NCBI RefSeq assembly: GCF_029784155.1
Contig: NC_073693.1
Location: 115,196,683 to 115,260,682 of the forward strand
Source: Uranotaenia lowii
Taxonomy: Eukaryota > Arthropoda > Insecta > Diptera > Culicidae
Length of the DNA: 64,000 bases
Direction: 5' to 3'
Shown here: positions 36,029-47,677 of the stretch, piece by piece
Numbering within the stretch: the stretch's first letter is position 1
Layout of the letters: every line of letters starts with the position of its first letter
Position numbers and translations under genes: made by a program
The notes under the pieces: model-generated
Databases searched by the model: none
Told to the model about the DNA's origin: nothing
Seen by the model: only the letters and a program-made list of their open reading frames with translations

Positions 36029-36391
36029 GTGATTTCACGATTCTTATGAATCTTAATTCAGAGATTCACTCTGATACGTCTGTTGCTCACAAGAATAGAT
36101 CAATGACTGACTAGTGTTTTTGTTTTCATTTCGGAGCTTCTCTTCCAGTGTTGCCACATATTTGTTTTTTAACTTTATTTTTAATTTTGTCATTCTTCAT
36201 CTCACCTCTACAATCAGCTGGTTTCGAACCTAGTAGAATCATGAAACTTATCTCGAGTAACATATTATCACAGTTAAGATATGCTTTATTACACTGCTAC
36301 CCGGAAGAACGTTGATACGGAATTCCTAAGAAGGAGCGAAAGTCACTTTCCATTTTATTCTTCCTGGAGACAGTCATTACGAAGAGTTATA
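36029..36391. other. Uninterrupted copy of the satellite flank, then non-coding DNA
   Basis: 36029-36215 is the counterpart of the interrupted flank at 33506-34690. The rest, up to the transposon end, shows nothing recognised. Confidence 0.5.
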
Positions 36392-36589
36392 AAGGGCGAA
36401 CACGAAGTTATTGCGACCCATTCAACAGGGCATAACTTTTTTATCATTGGGTAAAAATCAATCAAATATTGCGAACTTTCTCATTGATGTGTACTGTTTA
36501 CATGCTGTAAAACTTGAAGTCGTGATTTCAGGAGGAAAGCATCTCTGTCGTTTGTCATTGAATTTGAAAAGCCTCAAAATTACGGGCCC

Positions 36590-36620
36590 ACGATTTTGTG
36601 GGCCCATAACAAACCTGATA
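36590..36620 (-). repeat. GGGCCCA inverted repeat with Copia-type primer-site phrase
   Basis: CGGGCCCACGATTTTGTGGGCCCATAAC is self-complementary around ATTTT. On the minus strand GTTATGGGCCCA matches the phrase after the Copia-like LTR at 25839. It may mark a Copia LTR/leader fragment inserted in the transposon, but no LTR could be outlined. Confidence 0.35.
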
Positions 36621-36981
36621 TTTTGCTGTCAAGGAACCGGACTAAATGTGTGCCTTCTCTATTGGGTACTACTTCTTCAATACAGTTAATTGATGCGGGA
36701 CAAAGAATTTAGCATGTGGTCAAGCTTCTATTTCAAATGCTCTTCGCTCTTTTCACCACCTTAGAATTTTCTTCTGATCTTCTATCCGTCTTTCATTTCA
36801 ACTCTTTAACCCTCACCGATAAAGCCGCAAATTCATTTCATAATAGCCGATTTTAAGCAAATTCCGGGGTTGGAGTTTTTCACCGCAAGAGCAAGTTCGA
36901 TGTGGACGACTAATTTAAGAAGAAAAAAAGAATCCCGTTTGACAGGCCATCTGCTGTTGTGAACTAAGGAGTGAGCCTTTC

Positions 36982-37400
36982 GTGACAAAGGGCACAGTTA
37001 ATGGCGAGATTTACAAATCTGAGTGCATCGAGAAGCGCTTTTTGCCGTTCTTTCAGCAGCACGATGAAGCTCCGCTGTTTAGGCCAGATTTTGCATCATG
37101 CCATTACTCTAAAAGTGGCCTTGAGTGTTATGAGGCCAATTCGGTCCATTTTTTTTTCCAAATGACATGAACCCGCCAAACTGTCCGAAGCTGCTCCCGG
37201 TGAAGCAGTACTGGGCAGTAATGAAGCGGGAACTTCGGAAGAGCAAGAAGATAGTCAAAGACGAGAAGAACATGTTAAGAAAATGGAATAAAACTGAGAA
37301 TCTGGTACCGGATGACACTGTAAAGACTTTGATGGAGGGCATCAAGCGAAAATGCGTTCAGTTTTACACTCAAGGCTCCATTGATTACCTTTCCGTTTGA
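36982..37400 (+). pseudogene. Transposase C-terminal half, third catalytic residue lost
   Basis: TKGTVNGEIYKSECIEKRFL, then FRPDFASCHYSKSGLECYEA gives the second catalytic Asp (in PDFASCHY). After a frameshift near 37165, MNPPNCPKLLPVKQYWAVMK follows. In the sister copy the last motif reads RPIEKFW, so the catalytic Glu is replaced by Lys here (PVK). The frameshift plus this substitution make it inactive. The tail (DDTVKTLMEGIKRK) is well preserved. Confidence 0.8.
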
Positions 37401-37468
37401 TTTTTGAAATAAATAATAAATTGGCATTGGCATTTTCAGTGTCGCAATAATTTCGTGTTCACCCTTTA

Positions 37469-40400
37469 AGCTGTCTCTACCAACTCTGAGAAATCCAACG
37501 AAAAACCTGCAGGCTTCAGTGTTCAGGTGCACTGTAATTACATTATGCCCACGATTGATTATCGTCGTTACTCGTGGTTTATTTCAAGCACACCTTCCGT
37601 AACTTCATACATCGATATTTGTTAAGACTCGGATCCAGTCAAATTGTATCACCTTGAGAAATCGCTTTAAAGGGATGCAGCGAGTGTGGTCAATCTAGAG
37701 ACGCTGCAACACAACAACTACGATCGAGTATGTAAGATCCTTGATCGAGTATGGAAGATCCTCACTGCAACCAATTTTGCAGTGATCGACCGGCCTTAGC
37801 AAATGATCTAAGGATCTGTCTTCACTTGCAACAACCAGGGGTTGTCGTAGTCCAACTTCAGTGGGGAAAGAAGGCAAGTTGTGTTAGTTTCCTATTGCAC
37901 ATTATGAAGTGGGCCTTCAAGTCGGATCAAGCAATCGGTATCCTCCGGTGCGATACTTTCATCTTTGTGTTTAAGTGAAAGTGTAATAGAAAGCAAAGTA
38001 TAGGCAACGGACAATAGGGAGACAAATGAAAAGCGTCACTTGAAGAAAATCCAACCATCCTGAAACAAGCTGAACAAGGTAAGGTTGAGCTAACCGCAGC
38101 TCAATTGAGGGTGAACGACAGAAATATCGTGAGCTCTAGAGCAAATTATACTTAACACCATCACAGATCATCTCTCTGGACTAACCAGCCGAAGCAGGAC
38201 GGCTCCTATTTCGAGTTTGTGAGTCTCTTCGAACCATCTAAGGGCGGATAATGCTTAGTTTTGATCGTAGCAACAAGTTTCCTCACGTTTTAACATCCGG
38301 GTAGGCAGTCCGGAGACCTGTCTTTACTATTTGACAACCATAATGGGTTTTCAAACTCTATCCTAGAGCAAGGTAGGTGTAAATATAAGAGGTGTTACCG
38401 TAAGTCAAAACCCTTATTCAGTTATTTTGACCATTTTGGTTTTGCAACTGGAGAGCTCATTGAGTTTGTTTACCAACAAACTATTGAACAGCTGAGCAAA
38501 TATACTCATGTTTGTCAACAAACTCATTGAGCGCCCCGCGTACTCCTCGCCTACTTACTGCGAAAGTCAGAGAACCTTGTGTTTCTACCTTGTCGCAGAG
38601 CGGGATTGGGCAGGCGATGGCTTTTTATCAAGTACTTTTTCTGCCTTAGCATGAAACTACATTCCTGACCTCAACGCAATCAAACGGCTCACATACATAT
38701 ATTTCCCGCGAATGGAACGGATGCTCCAACTTCCGTTTCTCACGCGCCTGACGACGGCCACCGATGATGATGTTGAAAATGACCGATTGAAAACTGTTTG
38801 GGTACCTTAGTTCGATGATGGACTGAAGGAACCCTGCCTGGAAGCAGAAAGTGGGAAAGTGAATCGGAACCTCCCCGCACATTCATATGATAATGATTAT
38901 TATGGTGATGACCGGGTCTCGCGGCCGCCACAACCGGGAACAGCCGAGGACGAAAGAGATTCAATTTCCAGATAGGGCTGCAGACCGTACTAGTAGGTAC
39001 GCAATAGTTGTTGATACAGTCACTCACTCATTCACTTACTCACACAAAGACGCGAAGTCTATGGACGGGAAGAGGTCGGCATGGATGTCACACAAACGTG
39101 ACAATAATTGCTCCCCCCGGATGGACTCCGTCTGTTGAATGACAGAGCGGCTTTTCTTGAATAAGTTATCGCGATGCGAGTGTTTGGCACGGAAACGGAA
39201 GGTTCCGAATTCCGGTTGGACTGAATTCTAACTTCCCTCTAGCTTTCCTCTCCGGGAAAACGGAATAGCTGAAAACGGTGTTTTTAGTTTTGTCCATCAG
39301 CTGATTGTGAAATCCAATAAAGTATGATTTGTACGGTTTCTAAAAAATTGCCTTAAATCATTCTAAAATTTACATTTGGATTGTTCAGATAGTGAGAATA
39401 TGATTAAACTTTGTTCTTTTTCGACGCTCTATAATTTAAGTTTATAATTAAAGTTGTTAGCTTCTATTCGATTTATTGTTTTTTAAAAACCTTCTCATAA
39501 AGCCTACACTTGTAAAAAATAGGATAGAATAAAACCTCGATGTTCCATTTTCCAATGCACCGGAGTTCAATGGCTCGACGCTAACCGAACGATAAACCAT
39601 TCATAGAATCTTTTTTGTTTATCCTGAATAGATTTCCCTTTTCTCTCTTTTTGTTAACATATGAATGAATGGTTTTTTGCTCTACCAGAATGATCTTTTT
39701 TTCGATGGTTGGGTAACGAATTGTTTAGATTCTAGCATAGCAAAAAACGTAGAAAAGATAAAATGTTTTTATTCTTCTTTTTTAAATGTATTCCCCCCAT
39801 ATATTAGGACTTAAATTAACGCATTTTTTAACATTTACATTGAGTTCATTTTCATATTGATTGTATCGACTGAAGCAAGGATGTTACCAAATTTAAATGA
39901 GAAAAAACTCTTCAGTTTTCCAGAATAAATTAAACAGTTTTTTTTCAGAGCTTGTTAGTGCGCGGAACAGAATGGCGAAGCTTGGGATGTTTTAAAAAAC
40001 ATTTATGAGGGAAAAGGATGTAAAACACGAACTCATCGAACAGCACACATCTACTGAATATATACACAGTCAGTCACGTCCAACATTAGCAAATGTGCCA
40101 AACACGGAAACACTAAAATAATATTTCCAGCAGGAGCAACACACGCAGATGGGGAAAACCATAATGTTTGCGAGTTTTGCAATTCAGCGTCGATGATGAT
40201 AGGAAACGATCATGTTTTGCCCACCCTTATCTATGTACACAGCGAGGAAAGCTTGACAGGCACAGGGAAATAAAATGAAAAACCGAAAAATATAAAACTG
40301 GAGGAGAGGCGCAAAACAATTGTACAAAATTGATAGCGATGTTTCGCGTGTGGAAATTTGATGGCTTTTAACAGGGCCGGGGATGCAACAAGCGAATCAA

Positions 40401-42465
40401 AAATGAAAGTGAAAGAAAAAATAACAACAATCGAGTTTCGCAGCTGCAGGCAAAGGGTAGTTGGTACCTAACCGGAAAAGCCAAGAAACAAATTGCGGTG
40501 GAAATAAAATGGTCATGATATATCTATTTGCCAGGAGAAATGGTAGCCAGTTTTTTGGGTGCTACTTGTTGATGAGTTTTAAGGTTCTGTATTAAAAACT
40601 TTCAGGGACTTTTTTCAGAATCAGGGTTCACGAATTTGACTTATTTTCCTTACTGGGCATTCATTAAAATTTTTTGATTCAAAATCTAAAAATATCAAGC
40701 AAAGCTTTCAGACAAAAAGTTCAGTTTTTGAGTAAAAATTAAATCTGAATTCTCTATTGTTTTCAACTCAAATAACAAGTATTTAGGTATTACCCGATTC
40801 TGAATTCTTAATTTGTTTAAATTGATGTTGTATCTCATGTTGAAACATTTTCTTCTTGTGTCAATATTATGTGTTTCGGGTTTATAATTCCATATTCTTA
40901 AGTAGAATTCCGTATGCAATTAAATTGAGAAGAACTATGCCAGCCCATGCACTACTAGCATCTTCATTAGATTTCACATTAAGTTCATTTTTTTCTATGT
41001 CCATTGAAAATTTCAAGAACACTTGTTACAGAGTTTCCAATTTTTCCATTAAATTGATTTGATTTAAGTTTATATATTCATTCAAGTTTGAATTGTATTT
41101 TTCTTACAGAAAGTCTTATCGGTAAAATTACTTGTTATTTTTTTTATTTCAATTTTTTCTAGTGATCAATGGTTATGATTATTCTCATTCGTGTTTGAAT
41201 AAAACTTTATTGTTTTATGTTGAATTCATAAGCTTGATGCTTGAAAACATACTGTCGTAAGGATTGAACCAAATCCATAATGTGATACCGCTGCCTTATT
41301 GTCAATCTCTAGTTTGATTGTTTTGTGCATGTTTCTTCTCAAGATTTTTCAAGACTGATTGTTTTATTCTTGAAAAGGAATTTCTTTACATGATGTTAAC
41401 GAAAAAAATATTTTTTAAATATTTAGATTAGAAGGTGAAGGTTAGATTAGAAGGTGAGGTGAGGTGTTCCGAATTGTTTGCTGATTTTTCCAGGGTGAAT
41501 GTGGTTGAATTGTAGTTCACAATCGTGGACCAAAATAGTCACTACGAGACCCATTGAAATATCCGGACATACCATAAGAGGGAACAATTTTTTGAACAGA
41601 TTTTCCTGACCACTTTAGAATGTTTTGCTGGTTTAGCTATAATCCATCAGGTGATCACTTAGAAGGTCCTGACATTGTTGATTCACATAATGATAATATG
41701 CTAGAATTGAGCAATTTCACATCATTGCTTAAAATTTTTTATTTTTTTACACACTTCATTTGTTAAACTGTTGTATCAATCATGTAGGGAGAAATTATCC
41801 GGACTTTCCTGGCTTTTTGGAAAGGAATCTATAAATATATTATTGTATATATTTTTCCCCAGTTGATTGTCGAAATTGTTTTTCTGTCCAAATTATGTCA
41901 AATTCAGCATAATCCTTCGGTACTAAAACAACCTCAATCATTCCACCATATTTTTCTCCTAATGGCACAATTCCAGGTTCAACTAAAAAAAGTTATCAAC
42001 TTTTTTGGACCTGAAGAAGTGCCATGAAATGTAAGCGATTGCTTTTGGAGGCAGTTTTTGTATATTGAGCCAAGAATTGTGTCAAACTTTATGTAACATT
42101 TTACAGTTTCCACTGATCGTGAGGCTTCTCAAGTATTTACAAGACATCAAATGGTTGAACTTTTTCTCCTAGTTGATATCCAGAAAACCCTGGCGGGACT
42201 TGTCCTCGAAAATTTCCTGACTTAGAATTTTCTAGGTGTCCGCCAAAAAGTTCGTTTTGCAGTCCATTACAATTTTTTCTCAAAATGTCACCTCATTAGC
42301 GGTCCAAATATTTTGTGCAAAATTTGACCACCGCATTTTGTTGATTTTCTCGGTGGGCAGCTTTTGTACCCATGTGGACATGGGGCAATTCAAAATATTC
42401 TGATGAGTTGTAGTGTTTTTGATACTCTAAAAATCGGTGAAAAAAATTGTTGATTTTAAAATATT
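37469..42465. other. Long non-coding stretch
   Basis: A short direct repeat (GATCGAGTATGTAAGATCCT / GATCGAGTATGGAAGATCCT) lies at about 37722-37762. A GC-richer part at 38640-39270 has open frames on both strands (38646-39027 minus, 38887-39138 plus) without recognisable domains. The rest, especially 39300-42465, is AT-rich and shows nothing recognised. A GGTTAGATTAGAAGGTGAGG-type doublet lies near 41430-41466. Confidence 0.35.
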
Positions 42466-42621
42466 GATTTCAAAGTAGTCGATGATTCCTTTGAATTCAG
42501 CCACAGTATTTGAAAGACCCAAATACTAGCATTCCACTAGCTACTTGCTAGCTGGTATTAGTATTTGGGACTTTCAAATACTGTGGCTGAATTCAAAGGA
42601 AACATCGACTACTTTGAAATC
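42466..42621. repeat. Long hairpin, 63-bp arms
   Basis: Arms 42466-42528 and 42559-42621 are reverse complements with two mismatches (begins GATTTCAAAGTAGTCGATG, ends CATCGACTACTTTGAAATC). A 30-base loop (42529-42558) is itself partly self-complementary. No flanking duplication was identified. Such a transcript would fold into dsRNA. Confidence 0.85.
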
Positions 42622-43171
42622 ATAGTTTCATTCAGCTTTCAGGCTCTTCAAGTCTTTAAATATAAGTCAAAATATTTCATACGTTCTTCATATTAAACCA
42701 TTGTTGTAGTAAAATACAGATTTCTTCTTAAAAGCCAACAAAACGGATTAAATTTCCTATTAAACCTGTCGTTTAAAAGGGTTTTATTATTTGTTTTATC
42801 ATTTTAGGGCGCGATTGAATCCGATACGTTGGTAAATCTGCAACTTCGTAGATATTCGTAAACTTCAAGCTAAAAACCGTCCGGAAGATTTTTGTCAGAG
42901 AAAAATGACTTGAAAACATGTTTCAAATGAACCAGGAGCACGAATTGTCAGCAAATGGCTGAAAACCGTAGTGGGGTTCAGCACAATAGAGAAGAAAGCG
43001 AAAGACATCAATCAATCAAAAATAAATAAGTCTTTTCAAACAAATAATGATTTTGGAAAAAATATTTTTTTCCGATCGACTGTTAATTTTTTACCACCAA
43101 CTTGTAAGGAAAAATTTTGTATAAGTTGGAAGTTAAAGATTTCTTAATTTTTTTCGGGTTAAATTGAATGA
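42622..43171. other. AT-rich non-coding DNA, nothing recognised
   Basis: No element ends or coding signal were seen between the long hairpin and the next inverted-repeat element. Confidence 0.4.
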
Positions 43172-44134
43172 TTAGGGGAGAATGAGGATAATTGATCCCT
43201 GGGAATACTTGATACCTTCGCTATATCTCGAAACAGAAATGTCTTACAAGTTTCAAATGTTCTAGAAAAAGTGCCAAATAAAAAAAAAGTAACAATGCTG
43301 TTATCTCACCAAATTTTGAAAATTTTATATTTCGAGTTATTGAACTTTGTTGGAGAAATTTAACAAAACATGATTATGATATGAAGATCTTTTTTTATCA
43401 CTTTCACAAAATCACAAAATGTTTCTCACATGAAAAAATTACAATAAAAATATTTATTCCAATATGCTAATCGTTACAGTATAATATTAACTTCATAATG
43501 TCATATTTTTAAAGCAAAGGTAAACTCTAAGTTTGTTAATAAGTATTATTCCAAAATGTTTGCTATGGGTATGATTGATCTCTAGAGTCCAAAAAGATAT
43601 ATTTTTCTTTTGAATGGATCGTGATCATTAGTTATCATGAAATTACTAATATTTGTACAATAACTTATGTTTATCCAGTGATTATCTGTTAAAAAGGACT
43701 AAAAATACTGTATTTATCTAAAAACTAGAAAATTGCGACTTAAAGTATGCAATGACTATAGGGTAGTAGACAAACTTTTAGAATTCTCTTTGTCTGATAC
43801 TTACAAACTTTAAAATAAGAACTAATATGGCCAAAATAGTCAACGGACATTACATCTTCGGATTTTACTAAATTTTCACATGGGGTCAGGGCACCCTGAA
43901 TTAAGGATCAAGTCTCCTTTAGTAAAGGATTAAGTCTCCTGAAACTTGAAAGATGTTTCAAATGATTTAATCTCACGAAAATGCTTCTAGTTCATCTACG
44001 GGTTCCTGTATTGTTCTAACTTTTGAATCATATAAACTTGAAATTACACGCTTAAGTCAGAAGTTGCTTAATTTTCCCGAAAAATATATGATGAAAATAA
44101 GAAAAGGTGATCAAGTATCCCCATATTCCCCTAA
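43172..44134. mobile_element. Inverted-repeat element with TTAGGGGA ends
   Basis: The left end TTAGGGGAGAATGAGGATAA..TTGATCCC is mirrored at 44106-44134 (GATCAAGTATCCCCATATTCCCCTAA). The arms match over about 25 bp with a few differences. The interior of about 0.9 kb is AT-rich and non-coding, with repeated GATCAAGT/GATTGATCTC-type phrases. This fits a non-autonomous DNA element (MITE-like). Confidence 0.65.
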
Positions 44135-45173
44135 CTAAAACAAAGTCATATGGACGCTTAAAACACATTGTGGACCAAATACGAGATAACTCGTTTTTTT
44201 TTCTTGACGCGAATGCGCTTAACTGTGAGGCACAAGTCAAATGTGATGTATTTTATAAACAAACTTTATTCTACATAATTGTGTCCAACACTTACAATAA
44301 CTCAAGTCAAGTCGTTTCAGAGATAGAGAATGCCGAATTTCGGTGTTCGCGGGCTTGGATTCCTTCACGGTTCTTGATGTGTTAATATCATAAACCATTT
44401 ATCATTCAATGATCCTTTCATATTAACGACGGCTTACTAGAACCTTCAGAAAATTTTCAAGAAAAATGGATTTTTTTCATAAAATCTCATTTCGCAGAAT
44501 GGAGAGAAATAAGTCCATAAGATCGCAAATTTTGCAGAAAAAATTGAAAATGCAAAAGGAACAACCCATATGAGTCTGGCTTTGATTTGCTAACAAGTCG
44601 AAAAATAAACTAGGCTGTGGTGTATCCATCCAACTTCCAGAGCAGTTTGATTTTTCCTCTAAGTAAAATGTTAAACGAGGTCTTGGGAAGTTCCTGTTCT
44701 TTAAATCTTTGGAAAATATTCAAATGGGATCTTTCTACACCAGATCTCAAATTACACCAGACGTTTGATAAAAATCGATCACTTTCTTTACAGTTCTCAA
44801 ACGGATCTCGTTGGAGAACATGCTATTTATTCTGACAGCGATTTTGAAGTCAAATTTTAATGCTCGCGCGATGTCGACACACAGTGGAACCAAAGGGAAA
44901 AAGTTAAATTTTTTCTTAGCGACCTCGTCATTCGGAACCAGGGACGAGATTATGTCGTAGTCATGAGGCCAAAATTGCGACTAAGAGACCCATTCTTTTC
45001 CTCACATGTCGTTATTTTAAGATTTTTCAGAATGAAAGTACGCTATGAAATGATTGTTTTGGTAAAGAAAGGATTTTCCATTATGATCTCCATTGAGATC
45101 TCAAACATTTCATTCATGACATGAAAGTTTGAATGGGTCATGAGAAAAATCACCAGTGCAATGTTTGTAAACT
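44135..45173. other. Non-coding DNA, nothing recognised
   Basis: AT-rich, with no element end or domain-bearing frame. The 92-codon frame at 44107-44385 has no motif. Confidence 0.4.
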
Positions 45174-46495
45174 TAAAGCATGGATCACTACAAATCTGGA
45201 CGCACTATTTATTTTACCATAGTGCTCTTAGTTGTTGGATCTGGAATGTTTTAGCAGCACTTTGTAGAGGAATGTTTCTTCTACCAGTGCTGAAAATTTC
45301 ATTACGATTCGATTTGTTTCAAAAAAGTTACACGTGATGGAAGCCGCGAGATGAAAATAAATTTTGAACACCCACGTCAAAAACCCGACGTGGTCGGGTT
45401 CAAAAATCGTGAAATCGTTAAAAATTGTCAAATCAACCGTGTGTAGCGTTCTCAAACGTTTCCGTGAGATGCGTACTATAGATCGGCAGGTTCATACCAA
45501 GCGTTATAGTGGACCTAAGAATCAGAAACTGCATTTGAAGGTGTTGAGAACGATCAAGGAAAACACAGGGTAGTCGGACTATGACATTGCCAAGAAATTC
45601 AACGCCGACCGGTGTACCGTCAGCAGAATTCGTCTACGCGAAGGAATACGATCCTATCGGACCAGTAAGCAACCAAACCGGACATTGAAGCAGAATTTAG
45701 TAGCCAAAGGACGTGCCCGCAAGTTATACAAGAAGATTCCAACGAAGTTCGACGGATGCATCCTCATGGATGACGAAACGTACGTGAAGATGGATTTTGG
45801 GCAGCTTTCTGGCCAAAAATTATGTAAAGCCACTGCAGTGGTGCACTGCACTGGTCATGGTGATGTCCCCGGCAACTTCAAATTCGTTTTTGCTGATAAG
45901 TGCGCAAGAAAGTGTTTGATCTGGCAAGGTATTTGAGGCTGCGGACGAAAAATTCCGGTTTTTGTGAAAAACAAGACCATGGACTCCGAAATTTACAAGG
46001 AGGAATGCCTGAAAAACTTTTTTTTTCGTACATTAGATCTCACAAAGGACTAGTTAAGTTTTCGCCAGATTTGGCAAGCTGCCACTTCAGCTAGGAGGTT
46101 CTACAGTGGTATTGGGCCAACGGGTGGATTTTGTCGAAAAGGACATCAACCCACCCAACTGCCCTCAATTCCGCCCTATCGAAAAATTTTGGGCAATTGT
46201 CAAGCAGAAGATGAAGAAGAATGGTAGGACGACTCGGGATACAACAGAGATGAAGAGATTGTGGAACAAAATGGCCGCTGAGGTCAGCGAATAGGGTGTT
46301 CAAACTATAATGAGTGATACTCAACCAAAAGTTCGAAAATTCATCAAAACAACATCGGAATAATTTTTTTATTATTTTTTCTTTAAAGTGCAATAAAAAC
46401 CCTACATTTCAAGTACAAAACATTTTTATTTCGTTTACATAGCTCCGAGATAGATCCGTTTTAATGCGTCCAGATTTGTAGTGATCCATGCTTTA
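45174..46495 (+). mobile_element. Nearly full-length D37E-type mariner/Tc1-group transposon
   Basis: Inverted ends of about 29 bp (AAGCATGGATCACTACAAAT and onward, left from 45176; exact mirror ending at 46493) are flanked by TA on each side (45174-45175, 46494-46495). The interior of about 1.3 kb encodes a whole but broken transposase on the plus strand. The D..D37E spacing and motifs fit the ITmD37E group known in mosquitoes. It is a second family from the one at 36392, since the inverted ends differ, although the catalytic domains are related. Confidence 0.9.
45364..46362 (+). pseudogene. ITmD37E-type transposase, all catalytic motifs readable, frame broken
   Basis: A helix-turn-helix part (SKIVKSLKIVKSTVCSVLKR, 45364-45573) ends at an in-frame TAG (45571-45573). 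The same frame continues with SDYDIAKKFNADRCTVSRIR and the first catalytic Asp in DDETYVKMD (within 45685-45936). The second Asp is in SPDLASCHFS (near 46070) in another frame, and the third, RPIEKFW (about 46170-46190), in a third frame. Counting between SPDLA and PIE across the shift gives 37 residues, hence D37E. At least one stop and two frameshifts make it inactive, but no catalytic residue is lost. Confidence 0.85.
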
Positions 46496-46849
46496 TAGGA
46501 TCTTTTGTTGGCTAAGTATTCTCATTTTATTATATTCTCAGAAACGTTAGCTAGCAATAGTATAAGATTTATGAAAACAAAAATAATAGTCTCTAGACAC
46601 ATTTTTGAAGCTTCCATTTGGCTTCAAAAATTTCATTCATTTTCCATTCTTCTCATGCCTGACTGTTTTTTTCCATCATGTGAATAACCTAGTTGTTCAC
46701 ATTCACGTTATTTGAATATTTCTGTTATGGCATGATCCATGACTGATCGTTTTTCTTTGGGATAGTGATCGATAACAAATTTCATCATTCTTATGAATGA
46801 ATGAATATTTTTAAGCCTGTTCGCAACATTCGCTAAAGTTTCTTCAAAA

Positions 46850-46900
46850 CATTTGCTTCTGCTTCATAACCTGAAAGCATCATAAATAAGTCAAAGTCTA
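46850..46900. repeat. Left outer inverted-repeat segment
   Basis: CTTCTGCTTCATAACCTGAAAGC..AAATAAGTCAAAGTCTAC is the approximate reverse complement of 51706-51755 (GTAGACTTTGATTTATTT..GCTTTCTGCTTATGAAGC). Continuing on the inner side of the foldback element, GGGATCCGAAAAGTACTGC (47677-47695) mirrors GGCAGTACTTTTCGGAAGCC (51682-51701). Together these suggest a ~4.9-kb element or duplication with inverted ends. Confidence 0.5.
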
Positions 46901-47677
46901 CTATGAAAATATTAAAAAAATAACTTTTTTGTTTCAAGAGATAGAACTTGGTTTTCTTGCACAAAGTTATAGAATACGTGAAAATATGAAACTTTGTTGA
47001 AAACATCAAAATTCTATCTCTGTTCAGAGCAGAGTTATAGAGGTTTTATTTTGAAAGTTATGTAAAGCTTTTTCAAAGAAGTTTTTTGAACTTAACTGTT
47101 GTTAAATGAGGATTTACATGAATAAGATTTTGTAATCATTTGTTGAAGCAGTCAAATAATACGGTTTTGCATATGATTTCAACATATATACGCTTGTTTT
47201 GTTCAAACATGAGTGCATGGAGCCAAATAACGCCAACACAAATTTGTTGCACTTGATTGTAGCTTCAATGTGATCTATTAGTTCTAAAAATCCGTTAGCA
47301 CCTTTTTGCAATAAGCTCTTGTGAAGTTGAGAAAAAGTTAAATTTAAAGTAGCTACAACATTCCTAGGAAACATCGTAGAATATTCAAATCTTGTTCAAA
47401 ACATGTCATTTGGCTGTTCCGGCAAATGTCTTTTAGAACATCTTATCCATGTCAATCCTCATCAAACAATTGTTAAGTTCAAAAACTACTTTGAAGAAAC
47501 TTTTAAATAACTTTCAAAATAAAACCTCAACTCTTCTCTAAACAGAAATAGAGTTTTGATGTTTTCAACAAAGTTTAATTTTTTTTTATACGTATTTTAC
47601 AACTTTGTAGAAAAATCCTAAGCCCTATCTTTTGAGACTAAAAAGTTAAAATTTTTAATATTTTCATTGTAGACCAG
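46899..47677. mobile_element. Foldback element with ~250-bp imperfect inverted arms
   Basis: The left arm (46899-47165) and right arm (about 47398-47677) align as reverse complements from the tips GTCTAC(T/A)ATGAAAATATTAAA inward. They include GAAACTTTGTTGAAAACATC and GAGGTTTTATTTTGAAAGTT. Identity is roughly 75-80 percent by eye. The interior of about 230 bp is non-coding. It interrupts the outer inverted segment at AAAGTCTAC. It is a non-autonomous DNA element of foldback type. Confidence 0.75.

Larger units (their letters stand above)
36390..37468 (+). mobile_element. Mariner/Tc1-group transposon, D37E type, inactive
   Basis: Inverted ends AAGGGCGAACACGAAGTTAT (from 36392) and its mirror ending at 37466 (ATAATTTCGTGTTCACCCTT) share more than 25 bp with two or three mismatches. 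TA lies on both outer sides (36390-36391, 37467-37468). The plus strand holds the C-terminal half of a transposase. An unrelated segment of roughly 370 bp (about 36590-36960) replaces most of the N-terminal and first catalytic part. The whole is about 1.08 kb where the related copy at 45176 is about 1.32 kb. Confidence 0.85.

Noticed and set aside
38640..39270. GC-richer island with open frames on both strands, considered as a promoter or first exon
   Set aside because: No domain, no clear initiator or splice donor context was seen, so a call would be a guess.
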